Part shown: in pieces, positions 1-6,861 of the stretch
How the letters are laid out: each line of letters begins with the position of its first letter
Numbering within the stretch: the first letter of the stretch is position 1
NCBI GenBank assembly: GCA_020441225.1
Contig: JAGRMP010000085.1
Coordinates: 1,412-13,982 of the forward strand
Reading direction: 5' to 3'
Length of the DNA stretch: 12,571 nucleotides
From: Maritimibacter sp.
GTDB lineage: Bacteria; Pseudomonadota; Alphaproteobacteria; Rhodobacterales; Rhodobacteraceae
Notes under the pieces: model-generated
What the model was told of the DNA's origin: nothing
The model's database searches: none
Seen by the model: only the letters and a program-made list of their open reading frames with translations
Made by a program: the position numbers and the translations under genes

Positions 1-674
1 TCACCGACATCACCGATGCGATGATTGTCGGGCGGCTGTTCGAAAAGCTCTTCGCCGCCAATGTCGTGGTCGTGACCACCGGCAACCGTCCGCCCGAAGA
101 CCTCTACAAGGACGGGCTCAACCGGCAGCTCTTCCTGCCCTTTATCGACATGCTGCGCGAGCGGCTGGTGGTGCACGAACTGGTCAGCCCGACCGATTAC
201 CGGCTCGACCGCCTGATCGCCGCGCAGACCTATTTCACGCCCCTCGGCCCCACCGCCCGCGACGGGATATCTGCGATCTGGAAGAGCTTCGTCGCCGCCG
301 GGCAGGAGCCGCAGCAGATGGTCCTGCGGGTCAAGGGCCGCGACGTGGTGCTGCCGCAGGTCTGTTCCGGCGTCGCCCGCGCCACCTTTTTCGACCTCTG
401 CGCCAAGCCGCTCGGCCCCGGCGACTACCTCGCCATCGCCGAGGCGGTCCGGGTGCTCATCCTCGAAAACATCCCCCAGCTCGGCCGCGGCAATTTCAAC
501 GAGGCCAAGCGCTTCGTGACGCTCATCGACGCGCTCTACGAGGCGCATGTCAAGCTCATCGCCTCCGCAGCGGCCGAGCCCGAATACCTCTATCTCGAAG
601 GCGAAGGCAGTTTCGAGTTCGAGCGCACCGCCTCGCGGCTCAGGGAGATGCAGGCGGCCGACTGGGGCGCCTGA
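1..674 (+). CDS. zapE: Cell division protein ZapE / AFG1-family ATPase, 3' part
   Basis: This is the C-terminal part of an AFG1-like P-loop ATPase. The reading frame is open from base 3, and the 5' end lies outside the window, so Walker A and Walker B are not visible. ZapE is known as an ATPase that acts at the division ring in proteobacteria; AFG1 relatives work on mitochondrial membrane proteins. Visible family signatures are the stretch VVVVTTGNRPPEDLYKDGLN (sensor-1-like Asn followed by Arg), then RQLFLPFIDMLRERL, the SPTDYRLD block, and near the end NEAKRFVTLIDALYE. The usual family text at sensor 1 is closer to ATSNR, so the Gly in TTGNR is a small variation. The stop is TGA at 672-674. 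The frame is full of the expected conserved blocks and shows no break. The family assignment is firm; the division role is taken from family knowledge. Confidence 0.93.
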   Translation, partial: TDITDAMIVGRLFEKLFAANVVVVTTGNRPPEDLYKDGLNRQLFLPFIDMLRERLVVHELVSPTDYRLDRLIAAQTYFTPLGPTARDGISAIWKSFVAAGQEPQQMVLRVKGRDVVLPQVCSGVARATFFDLCAKPLGPGDYLAIAEAVRVLILENIPQLGRGNFNEAKRFVTLIDALYEAHVKLIASAAAEPEYLYLEGEGSFEFERTASRLREMQAADWGA

Positions 675-711
675 CCCGGTCCGGTCCGGCGCCGTCCCGG
701 CGAACCCCCAT

Positions 712-744
712 AAAAAACCGCCCCGGCGAGGGAAACCGGGGCGG
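712..744 (-). terminator. Rho-independent terminator of the minus-strand exported-protein gene
   Basis: Inverted arms of 9 bp (CCGCCCCGG at 718-726 and CCGGGGCGG at 736-744) enclose a 9-base loop. On the minus strand the stem is followed directly by six T residues (the A-run at 712-717). It lies 88 bases past the stop of the gene at 832-1278, so it fits as that gene's terminator. It also sits 44 bases after zapE but has no U-run in the plus direction. A second, weaker hairpin (AACCGG/CCGGTT, 776-797) lies between it and the minus-strand gene. Confidence 0.85.
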
Positions 745-831
745 CAGAATGCACCTTTGAACGGGAGGGGGATGAAACCGGCCGAAATGTTCCGGTTCAA
801 ATCCCGTTCGGTTTGGAGATCACCTGGCCGG

Positions 832-1278
832 TCACTCCACCTCTTCTGTTGTCGGCTCGGCCAGCACCGGGTCCAGCGCGGGGCGGAACTCGTTTTGGGT
901 CACAACATTCAGCGTCTCGTCGGGCGACGCCATACTCGGAAACTTCTCCGCCTGAGCCCAGAGCGAGCGGCGGCTGTCGACATTCAGCTTGGGGCCTGTC
1001 GAGGCGGCCGCAACCATGTAGCTCAGGACCTCACGCTCGCCCACCGTCGCGAGCTCGGGCGCGGTCACCCGGCGCGGAGCACAATACTCAGGGCAGAGCG
1101 GCGCAACCTTGTCCTGTCCGATGCGGACGGGCACGTCCTGGGCGGTGTAGAGCCCGGCCACCCGGACCGCGGTCTCGCCGCCGGTCGTCGTCAAGGTCCC
1201 GGTTTGCGCGTCTTGTGCCATTGCGGTTGTCGATGTGATCACTAATGCCCCAAAGGCGCAGATGTTCAGCCGGTTCAT
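832..1278 (-). CDS. Small exported protein, truncated rhodanese-like
   Basis: The gene encodes 148 residues with a Sec signal peptide: a short basic start, a hydrophobic core, then AMA-QD with likely cleavage after residue 21. The mature protein should therefore be periplasmic or outside the cell. It has a close Cys pair, LCPEYC (61-66), then TVGEREVLSYMV (78-89) and LNVDSRR (98-104). These resemble, from memory, the first half of an exported rhodanese-like family in Rhodobacterales, where VGELEVLDF leads to an IDAR/IDSR motif. The part that would carry the GTIPGA-type turn and the catalytic Cys loop is absent; a divergent acidic tail (120-148) takes its place. Sulfurtransferase activity is therefore unlikely. 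The ATG at 1276-1278 is preceded by AGGGGA seven bases upstream. It is transcribed alone, with its own promoter region and terminator. The relation to rhodanese is a moderate-confidence inference; the function is unknown. Confidence 0.8.
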   Translation of the reverse strand: MNRLNICAFGALVITSTTAMAQDAQTGTLTTTGGETAVRVAGLYTAQDVPVRIGQDKVAPLCPEYCAPRRVTAPELATVGEREVLSYMVAAASTGPKLNVDSRRSLWAQAEKFPSMASPDETLNVVTQNEFRPALDPVLAEPTTEEVE

Positions 1279-1349
1279 CAGCCGTCCCCTGTACCCTGTC
1301 CTGCTCGACAGGTAATTGCTGTAATGCCGGGTTGGCCCGGCTCGTTCAC

Positions 1350-1402
1350 TTGGTCAACATGTAGCCGATTGACGCCGATTTGGTCAATATCGAGGGTTGA
1401 CC
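1350..1402 (-). promoter_or_regulatory. Candidate promoter and operator with paired GGTCAA/TTGACC dyads
   Basis: Upstream of the exported-protein gene, TTGGTCAACAT (1350-1360) and TTGGTCAATAT (1380-1390) form a direct repeat with a 30-bp period, about three helical turns. Each also starts a dyad: GGTCAA (1352-1357) with TTGACG (1369-1374), and GGTCAA (1382-1387) with TTGACC (1397-1402). CCGATT also occurs twice (1365-1370, 1375-1380). On the minus strand, TTGACC at 1387-1382 could be a -35 box, with CTACAT at 1364-1359 as a poor -10 after a 17-bp spacer. The dyads would then overlap the promoter, as an operator for a dimeric regulator would. The regulator is not known. The 5' leader also has two small hairpins (1326-1341 and 1295-1312). 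Confidence 0.45.
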
Positions 1403-1508
1403 TCGGTGAAATCTGCGCTACGTGGCAAAAGCCGAGTCGCACCAAGGACTTGTCCGGTCCCTGCCTGCCACAGGCGCGAACGGTCCACGATTATTTTTTG
1501 TGATCACG

Positions 1509-1542
1509 GGCCGGATCGGCACAAATCCGACGATCCCGGGCC
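1509..1542 (-). terminator. Imperfect hairpin after folC, doubtful terminator
   Basis: GGCC-GGATCG pairs with CGATCC-(CG)-GGCC across a 12-base loop, 15 bases beyond the folC stop. No T-run follows on the minus strand (it reads into A-rich sequence), so an intrinsic terminator is not supported. The structure could at most slow transcription or protect the 3' end. The rest of 1403-1556 shows nothing I can name. Confidence 0.2.
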
Positions 1543-1556
1543 TGTTTCGGCGGGAG

Positions 1557-2843
1557 TCAGCCGTTTTCGCGAAGCACCCGCCCGGCCAGGTAAAGCGAGC
1601 CGCAGATCAGGATCCGGGCCGCGGGATCGACGGCGACAACAGCCGAAACGGCATCGGCGACGCTGTCGGCGATGCCCGCCTCGGTGAGCGCAGGGATACC
1701 TGCGGCGCGGGCATGGCGCGCGGTGTCCGCGGCGGGCAGCGTATTCGTCTCGCCCGGGATCGAAACCGCGGTGAGGCTCGCGGCATGGGCGACGAGCGGC
1801 GCGAGATAGCCCGCGACGTCCTTGGTGTTCATCATGCCGCAGATCAGGTGCGTCGGGCGGTCAGGCAGGCGCGTGAGGGTCTCGGCCAGCGCCTCGCCAC
1901 AGGCGGCGTTGTGGCCGCCGTCGAGCCAGAATTCGGCCCCCGGCGCGGCGTCGATCAGCGGCCCCTGGCGCAGGCGCTGCATCCGGGCGGGCCAGCGCAC
2001 CTCGGTGACGGCCGCCTCCGCCGCCGCCTCGGCAAAACCCAGCTGGCGCAGCGCGGCGATAGCGGCGCCGGCGTTCTGGAACTGATGCGCGCCCATGAGC
2101 GTGGGCGGCGGCAGATCGAGCAGGCCGGACGTGTCCTGGTAGACAAGGCGCCCGCGTTCTTCCCAGGCATCCCAGTCGCGGCCCTGGACGAGCAACGGCG
2201 CGCCGACGCTCTCGGCACGGGCCTCGATCACCGCCATCGCGTCGTCGGGCTGGCGGGTGACGATGCAGGTGACACCCGGCTTGAGGATGCCCGCCTTCTC
2301 GCCGGCGATCTGCGCCACGGTGTCGCCGAGAAACTGCGGGTGATCGAAGGACACCGGGGTGATGATCGTAAGCGCGGGCCGGTCGATCACGTTGGTCGCG
2401 TCGAGCCGCCCGCCGAGGCCGACTTCGAGCAGCGTCCAGTCGGCCGGCGTCTCGGCGAAGGCGAGCAGCGCGGCGGCGGTCGTGATCTCGAAATAGGTGA
2501 TGTTGCCACCGTCGTTGGCGGCATAGCAGCGGTCGAGCACCTCGGTCAGGTGATCCTCGGTGATGAGCGCGCCCGCAAGCCGGATGCGCTCGTGAAACCG
2601 GGCAAGATGGGGCGAGGTATAGGCATGCACCTTCTGCCCCGCGCCCTCGAGACCGGCGCGGATCATCGCCTGGGTCGAGCCCTTGCCATTGGTGCCGGCG
2701 ATATGGATCACCGGCGGCAACCGCCGCTCGGGATGGTCGAGCGCCTCGAGCAGCCGCCAGACCCGGTCGAGCGTGAGGTCGATCACCTTGGGATGAAGCG
2801 CCATCATCCGCTCCAGGATGCGGTCGGACCCGGCGGCGCTCAC
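1557..2843 (-). CDS. folC: Bifunctional dihydrofolate synthase / folylpolyglutamate synthase
   Basis: The product has 428 residues, normal for FolC. It adds glutamate to dihydropteroate and to reduced folates with ATP, in the cytoplasm. Seen in order: P-loop GTNGKGS (50-56), YTSPHLARFHERI (75-87), EVGLGGRLDATN (140-151), SFDH (165-168), GEKAGILKPG (181-190), GAHQFQNAG (251-259), RWPARMQ (283-289) and DGGHN (308-312). These are Mur-ligase-superfamily signatures with FolC wording. I place the start at GTG 2841-2843, because the N-terminus then begins about 12 residues before the MMALHPKVIDLTLDR block, as in relatives. This GTG overlaps the accD stop as GTGA, and GGAG lies 10 bases upstream. The open frame continues far upstream inside accD, but that extension is accD read out of frame. 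The gene is the last of the CPBP-accD-folC operon and is translationally coupled to accD. Confidence 0.95.
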   Translation of the reverse strand: MSAAGSDRILERMMALHPKVIDLTLDRVWRLLEALDHPERRLPPVIHIAGTNGKGSTQAMIRAGLEGAGQKVHAYTSPHLARFHERIRLAGALITEDHLTEVLDRCYAANDGGNITYFEITTAAALLAFAETPADWTLLEVGLGGRLDATNVIDRPALTIITPVSFDHPQFLGDTVAQIAGEKAGILKPGVTCIVTRQPDDAMAVIEARAESVGAPLLVQGRDWDAWEERGRLVYQDTSGLLDLPPPTLMGAHQFQNAGAAIAALRQLGFAEAAAEAAVTEVRWPARMQRLRQGPLIDAAPGAEFWLDGGHNAACGEALAETLTRLPDRPTHLICGMMNTKDVAGYLAPLVAHAASLTAVSIPGETNTLPAADTARHARAAGIPALTEAGIADSVADAVSAVVAVDPAARILICGSLYLAGRVLRENG

Positions 2844-3823
2844 GCTTTGGCGGCTCCGGTCCCGGACGTGCCCGCGGCCTCGGCCTTGGCGCCGGTCTCC
2901 GGCTTGGCCGGCACATCCGCCTTGGGCAGGACCGTCGTCTCCTCGGGCGCCGGCAGGTCGCCCTTCACCGCGGGTGACAATCCGAGCATCATCCTGAGGA
3001 TCGTCACCAGCTCGTCCTTGATGTGTTTGCGGTGGGTCACCCGGTCGAGCATCCCGTGGTCGAGCAGGTATTCCGCCCGCTGGAACCCGTCGGGCAGCTT
3101 TTCGCGGATCGTCTGTTCGATCACCCGGGGCCCGGCGAAACAGATCAGCGCGTTGGGCTCGGAGATATGCACATCGCCCAGCATCGCGTAGCTCGCCGTC
3201 ACGCCGCCCGTGGTCGGGTGGGTGAGCACCACGATATAGGGCAGGCCCGCGTCCTTGACCATCTCGACCGCCACGGTGGTGCGCGGCATCTGCATGAGCG
3301 ACAGGATGCCTTCCTGCATCCGCGCTCCGCCGGCGGCCGAGAACAGCACCAGCGGCCGCTTCGTCGCCACGGCGCGCTCGGCGGCGGCGATGATCGCGTT
3401 GCCCACATACATGCCCATCGACCCGCCCATGAAGGAGAAATCCTGCGCCGCCGCAACGATGGGCGTGCGCCCGATCTCGCCCTCGGCCACCAGCATCGCC
3501 TCGCGTTCGCCGGTGGATTTCTGCGCCGCCTTCATTCGCTCTGGATAGCGCTTCTGGTCCTTGAAATGCAGCGGATCGGTGAGCGGGGCGGGCACCGGGA
3601 CCTCGGCGAAGGTGCCGCCGTCGAACAGGGCATGAAAGCGCTCGCGCGGAGAAATCGCCATGTGATGGTCGCAGTTGTTGCAGACCCTCAGCGCGTCTTC
3701 GAGCTCGCGATGAAACAGCATCTGCCCGCATTCGGGGCATTTGATCCACAGGTTTTCCGGGATCTCGCGGCGCGAGAACAGCGAGTTGATCCTGGGCCGG
3801 ACGTAATTCGAGATCCAGTTCAT
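2840..3823 (-). CDS. accD: Acetyl-CoA carboxylase carboxyltransferase subunit beta
   Basis: The product has 327 residues. AccD pairs with AccA to move the carboxyl group from biotin-BCCP to acetyl-CoA, making malonyl-CoA for fatty-acid synthesis. The zinc ribbon is complete: CPEC (29-32) and CNNC (48-51). The crotonase-type carboxyltransferase core includes FMGGSMGMYVGNAI (about 131-144), FSAAGGARMQEG (161-172), LTHPTTGGVTASYAMLGD (about 200-217) and a block containing FAGPRVIEQT. After about residue 283 the sequence becomes a Pro/Ala/Glu/Lys-rich tail to 327, likely flexible and not part of the fold. ATG 3821-3823 has GGGGGAG six bases before it. It begins 31 bp after the CPBP protease gene and its stop overlaps the folC start. 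The accD-folC order is common in proteobacteria. Confidence 0.97.
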   Translation of the reverse strand: MNWISNYVRPRINSLFSRREIPENLWIKCPECGQMLFHRELEDALRVCNNCDHHMAISPRERFHALFDGGTFAEVPVPAPLTDPLHFKDQKRYPERMKAAQKSTGEREAMLVAEGEIGRTPIVAAAQDFSFMGGSMGMYVGNAIIAAAERAVATKRPLVLFSAAGGARMQEGILSLMQMPRTTVAVEMVKDAGLPYIVVLTHPTTGGVTASYAMLGDVHISEPNALICFAGPRVIEQTIREKLPDGFQRAEYLLDHGMLDRVTHRKHIKDELVTILRMMLGLSPAVKGDLPAPEETTVLPKADVPAKPETGAKAEAAGTSGTGAAKA

Positions 3824-3854
3824 CGGGGCTCCCCCATGGCTTTCCCGGCCCTAC

Positions 3855-4775
3855 CTAAGCGGGGTCGTACGGATTTGCAATCGGACGGTGACGGTTCATC
3901 CAGCGACGCCAGAGGGCAAAGAGCAGGAGCGCCGCAACCGTCTGGGCGAGGATCGAATAGGTGGCATAGCCCGAGGCCGGATCCATCGCGATCCCGTAGA
4001 GCGAAAAGCCCGACAGCTCGCCTTCGAGGCCGAACAGGATCATCGAGGCGTTGTTGCCGAGATGCAGGCCGATGGCGGCGCCGAGGTTGCCGGTGCGCAT
4101 CGTCACCAGGGCCGCGAGCGTGCCCATGGTGGTGGCATTGGCGACATAGGCTGTGGCGTTGACCGGCCCGTAGGTCCCGGGGTCGAAATGCAGCGCGCCG
4201 AAGACGAGCGCGGGCAGCACCGCCCAGACCAGCGGCGACCGGAACCGGGCGCGCAGCTGTTGCAGCAGGTAGCCGCGAAACGCCAGCTCCTCGGCCGAGA
4301 CCTGCATCCCGATCAGTGCCAGCGCCGGGACGAGGCCGATCAGCCACTCGCCGGTCGGACGCAGACGCGCGACCTCGGGCGGCACGCCTTCGGGCAGGAC
4401 CAGGTGTTCGACCACCATCAGCGCATTGAGCGCGACGACAAGCCCGAGCATGGCGGCAAGGCCGTAGCGGAACTGCGCAGCGTTGAGCCGGTGGTCCGGC
4501 CCGAACAGGCTGACATAGCCGCGCCGGTGCAAGAGCTGCAAGCTCACCGCAAGGCCCAGGTGCAGCCCCGCGAAGGTGAGAAAGAACATCGCCGCCCCGA
4601 CCCAGCGGGTGGTGTCCATCACCATCCCCGGCGGCAGGCCGCTGATCCGGCCCGCCAGCCAGATCAACCCGAGCCCCGCCCCGATCCAGATCGCGAGAGT
4701 GAGCACGCTGCCAAGCACGGTGCGCCAGAGCTGCGGCCGGTCTGTGGCCGGCGACCAGAAGTGCGGATCTGTCAT
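3855..4775 (-). CDS. CPBP-family intramembrane glutamic protease
   Basis: This 306-residue polytopic membrane protein has about eight hydrophobic stretches (for example about 18-43, 58-80, 104-124, 145-163, 183-197). The CPBP/Abi (CAAX protease-like) motifs are present. EELAFRGYLLQ has the glutamate pair at 162-163 and the Arg at 167; FGALHFD has His196; HLGNN (238-242) supplies the third motif. It is therefore expected to be an active membrane protease. Bacterial members have varied or unknown substrates. The ATG at 4773-4775 has GGGGA six bases upstream. It is the first gene of the run with accD and folC, with only 31 bp before accD, so all three are probably co-transcribed from the 4776-5000 region. 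Its link to lipid synthesis is only positional. Confidence 0.9.
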   Translation of the reverse strand: MTDPHFWSPATDRPQLWRTVLGSVLTLAIWIGAGLGLIWLAGRISGLPPGMVMDTTRWVGAAMFFLTFAGLHLGLAVSLQLLHRRGYVSLFGPDHRLNAAQFRYGLAAMLGLVVALNALMVVEHLVLPEGVPPEVARLRPTGEWLIGLVPALALIGMQVSAEELAFRGYLLQQLRARFRSPLVWAVLPALVFGALHFDPGTYGPVNATAYVANATTMGTLAALVTMRTGNLGAAIGLHLGNNASMILFGLEGELSGFSLYGIAMDPASGYATYSILAQTVAALLLFALWRRWMNRHRPIANPYDPA

Positions 4776-5251
4776 GGCGTGTCCCCGTCTCTATGTTGCC
4801 GGTTTAACATCCCCGAGGCCGCCGTCCAGTTGTACCGGGGCACGGGACGGGATGCCGCCGGGGCTGGGCGAAGCCGGCCGGAATGACGCCGCCATCGGGG
4901 TGCGGTCGCTCGGGGCCGGCCGGCGCGATGGCGAAGCTGTGCCGCGGCATTGCCCTGCCGTGACGCCTTAAAGCTCTGAAAAAAAATCACTTTCCCCCGT
5001 TAACCCGAATCCGGAAATCCGGATTTCTGGATTTCGTGTCCCGCCAGGAGATCCGACGACCCGCCGCACGAGGCTCGATCCCATTCCCACCCCTTCCCGG
5101 GCAAGCGCGGTCGCCGCTGTTGCGCCCGACGGGCGGCGCCCCCTGCCTCGGAGGTGCTCGGAATGTCGCAGCCGTGCCAATGGTTTGCTCTATGGAAACA
5201 TTTTGTTCTAAGAACGGATACAGTCGCAATGCGAGAGCGAATCCTCAGGAC
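4776..5251 (+). other. 476-bp divergent intergenic region without a supported gene
   Basis: This gap lies between the divergent CPBP operon (minus) and the DUF6478-like gene (plus). It should carry both promoters. I see an A8 tract (4979-4986) and a palindromic repeat copy (5008-5036). Toward the plus-strand gene, TTGCTC (5185-5190), a 16-bp spacer and TCTAAG (5207-5212) are a weak promoter candidate. The plus frame is open from 5036 into the downstream gene, but its composition (Pro/Arg/Gly/Ala-rich, no pattern) reads like non-coding GC-rich DNA. No hairpin with a T-run was seen. Confidence 0.5.
5008..5036 (+). repeat. Dispersed 29-bp palindromic repeat, copy 1
   Basis: The unit contains the perfect inverted repeat AATCCGG-AAAT-CCGGATT followed by TTCTGGATTTCG-type sequence. 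It matches the copy at 9006-9034 at 27 of 29 positions, in the same orientation. It can also be read as 8-bp near-repeats (AATCCGG, AAATCCGG, ATTTCTGG, ATTTCG). An A-rich tract lies about 20 bases 5' of both copies. It resembles a REP-type intergenic element; no family name can be given. Confidence 0.7.
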
Positions 5252-6025
5252 ATGGCCAAGGCCCTTCCCAGCCTGCTCGAATCCTTCCTCCATCGGCGCG
5301 CTCTGCACCGGTGGGAGCGCGTGGCCGCCGGGGCGCAGGCACTGCCGCTGTCGCGGTTGCGGGCGCTGCGCCAACGCGCCCTGCAGATGCGCTCGCGGAT
5401 CGACCGGGTCCTGTTCATCGCCGATGAACGGCTGACCCTGCCCCGGATCGGCTCCAAGGCGTTCCACAAGCCGCTGCACAGCGACTGGGGTTGGCGCCCG
5501 GCGCTCTGGCGCGGGCCGATCGCCCCGCCCGGGGTGGCCGCGGCGGCGACCAAGCAGGGGTTCGGCGACGAGGTGACCCTGTTTCACGACTGCCGGATTT
5601 CCGAGCTGACCGTGCGCCAGATCCGCAACACCCGCGAGGCGGATGTCGCCCCCTTCGGCCTGCGCATGGACGTGTTCAATTTCGACGGCTCCTTCCTGTC
5701 GCTGGTGGTCAACCTGCCGGAAAGCGCGGTGAGCGGGTTGCAGCGCCGGCACCTGGTGCGGATGACCGCGGTGGTCGAGACGGAACGCCCGCTCGAAATC
5801 TTCGCCCGCCTCAACATCCGTCACGGCCCCAACACCGAACAACTCGTGCGCGAACTGCCGCTCGGGCAGGGCGAAATCGTCGTCGAGTTCGACCTCGCCT
5901 ATTCAAACCTCAACGAGAAGCGGGTGGAGAAAGCCTGGGTCGATCTGATCTTCGAACAGCCGTCGATGAACCAGGTCATCCTGCGCGACGTCACCTTCTC
6001 ACGCCGCCCCCGGGCGGATCTCTAG
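5252..6025 (+). CDS. DUF6478-like conserved protein of unknown function
   Basis: The product has 257 residues with no signal peptide or membrane segment, so it is probably cytoplasmic. I recognise it as the alphaproteobacterial family I know as DUF6478. Characteristic blocks are RVLFIADERLTLPRIGS (52-68), VFNFDGSFLSLVV (141-153), ARLNIRHGPNTEQLVREL (185-202), NLNEKRVEKAWVDLIFE (219-235) and RDVTFSRRPRA (245-255). The N-terminus (about 1-50) is basic and helical. The rest looks beta-rich, and the 'lectin or glycan-binding-like' feel is only an impression. The start is set at ATG 5252-5254, because homologs begin near MAKALPSLLESF. The Shine-Dalgarno there is poor (CAGGA almost touching the ATG). 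An upstream in-frame start cannot be ruled out. A short partner gene follows after 9 bp. No function is known to me. Confidence 0.85.
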   Translation: MAKALPSLLESFLHRRALHRWERVAAGAQALPLSRLRALRQRALQMRSRIDRVLFIADERLTLPRIGSKAFHKPLHSDWGWRPALWRGPIAPPGVAAAATKQGFGDEVTLFHDCRISELTVRQIRNTREADVAPFGLRMDVFNFDGSFLSLVVNLPESAVSGLQRRHLVRMTAVVETERPLEIFARLNIRHGPNTEQLVRELPLGQGEIVVEFDLAYSNLNEKRVEKAWVDLIFEQPSMNQVILRDVTFSRRPRADL

Positions 6026-6034
6026 GGGGCGGGG

Positions 6035-6406
6035 ATGGCAGAGACGCATCTCACCGCGACACGGATTGTCGAAGGGGTCTGGGAGGGTGTCCTGACCGGG
6101 GCCGAAGTGGCGCCGGAGATCTCCGTGAGCCACCTCGACACAGCCGTCGACGGCGCGACCGTCACCCCCGACCCGAGCCATCCCGGCCAGTTCCTCGTGC
6201 GGGTGCCGGTGCCGGTCGAATTGCTCAGCGAGGGCACCCAGACCTTTGTCATTACCGAGGCCGACAGCGGCGAACGGCTCGCCAGTTTCACCGTGGTGAT
6301 GGGGCAGCCGCTCGATGAAGACATCCGCGCCGAGCTGGCGCTGCTCAGGGCCGAGCTCGACATGCTCAAACGCGCCTTCCGCCGCCATTGCGTCGAGACG
6401 ATGTAG
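6035..6406 (+). CDS. Conserved 123-aa protein with C-terminal helix
   Basis: This small soluble protein has 123 residues. Residues 1-92 look beta-rich, with alternating hydrophobic residues and few charges (for example VRVPVPVELL near 55-64 and TFVITEAD near 70-77). Residues 93-120 form an amphipathic, coiled-coil-like helix including DEDIRAELALLRAELDML, and the chain ends in RRHCVETM. It starts 9 bp after the DUF6478-like gene, and AGGGGG (6024-6029, over the upstream stop) serves as ribosome binding site, so the two are almost certainly co-translated. I recall this pair staying together in Rhodobacterales. I cannot name a domain. A role as partner or oligomerisation factor of its neighbour is inference from gene order and the helix. 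Confidence 0.85.
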   Translation: MAETHLTATRIVEGVWEGVLTGAEVAPEISVSHLDTAVDGATVTPDPSHPGQFLVRVPVPVELLSEGTQTFVITEADSGERLASFTVVMGQPLDEDIRAELALLRAELDMLKRAFRRHCVETM

Positions 6407-6426
6407 CACCCGGACAGGCCGACCGG

Positions 6427-6681
6427 TCACTCCAGCCGAAACACCTTGTCCCGGCCGGTCGCCCCACGAAGGAGCGTCAGCCGCGATTTCGCCACCCCCA
6501 ACGCATCGGCGAGCAGCTTGATCACAGCTTCATTGGCCTTGCCGTCCTCGGGCACGGTCGTAACCCAGACCCGCAGCCCCTCGTCCCCCGCCTCCACGGC
6601 ATTGCGCGCAGCCTTCGGTGTGACCCGCACGGCCAGCTCCGCGCCGGGGACGGCGAGATGGGCAAGCGCCCCCTTTTTCAT
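6427..6681 (-). CDS. DUF167 / YggU family protein
   Basis: The product has 84 residues, typical for the family. Signatures are AVRVTPKAARNAV (17-29), LRVWVTTVPEDGKANEAVI (36-54, with the GKAN motif) and the C-terminal GATGRDKVFRL (73-83). Structures of the family are known, but no clear biochemical role. The start is ATG 6679-6681 (MKKGALAHL), with GGGG six bases upstream. An alternative ATG lies 12 bases further up (6691-6693) with a weaker ribosome site. The frame stays open far into the antisense of the nitroreductase gene, which I treat as chance. It converges with the 123-aa gene, whose stop is 20 bp away. Confidence 0.9.
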   Translation of the reverse strand: MKKGALAHLAVPGAELAVRVTPKAARNAVEAGDEGLRVWVTTVPEDGKANEAVIKLLADALGVAKSRLTLLRGATGRDKVFRLE

Positions 6682-6733
6682 CGCGGACCCCATTGCCGCG
6701 CCACTCGCAGACCCCAAAGGCGGGCACTGGAGC

Positions 6734-6755
6734 GGGGGGAGGGGGCGGGCACGGG
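6734..6755 (+). other. G-tract cluster fitting a G-quadruplex pattern
   Basis: Four G-runs of six, five, three and three bases are separated by loops of 1, 1 and 3 bases (A, C, CAC). This fits the canonical G3+N1-7 motif on the plus strand. It sits in the 180-bp region between the divergent DUF167 gene (minus) and the nitroreductase gene (plus), about 107 bases before the latter's start. A regulatory role is speculative. Confidence 0.45.
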
Positions 6756-6861
6756 TGTCATGCCCCGACCCTAGGGGGCGCAGAGGCACATGCAAGCCCG
6801 TTCCCGGGTTGAATTCCAGGGCGCGGGGGCCGACATGTGAGCCGACCAGACGGAGACAACC

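Noticed and set aside
733..815. tRNA-like end: GGTTCAAATCCCG near 793-805 resembles a T-arm, and AAACCGG/TCGGTTT could mimic an acceptor stem.
   Set aside because: The T-stem has two mismatches, no D-arm or anticodon arm can be drawn, and the 5' arm falls inside the terminator hairpin.
1422..3191. Long plus-strand open frame of 589 codons opposite folC and accD.
   Set aside because: It is antisense to two genes with full motif sets; its sequence is Arg/Gly/Ala-rich without domain pattern, as expected from GC-rich shadow frames.
2844..3749. Upstream extension of the folC frame, giving a 730-codon protein.
   Set aside because: The extension is accD read in another frame and has no recognisable domain; the GTG at 2843 gives the normal FolC length.
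5036..5251. N-terminal extension of the DUF6478-like protein by 72 residues.
   Set aside because: The extra residues are low-information Pro/Arg/Gly-rich sequence, and family members start near the chosen ATG. The poor ribosome site there leaves a small doubt.
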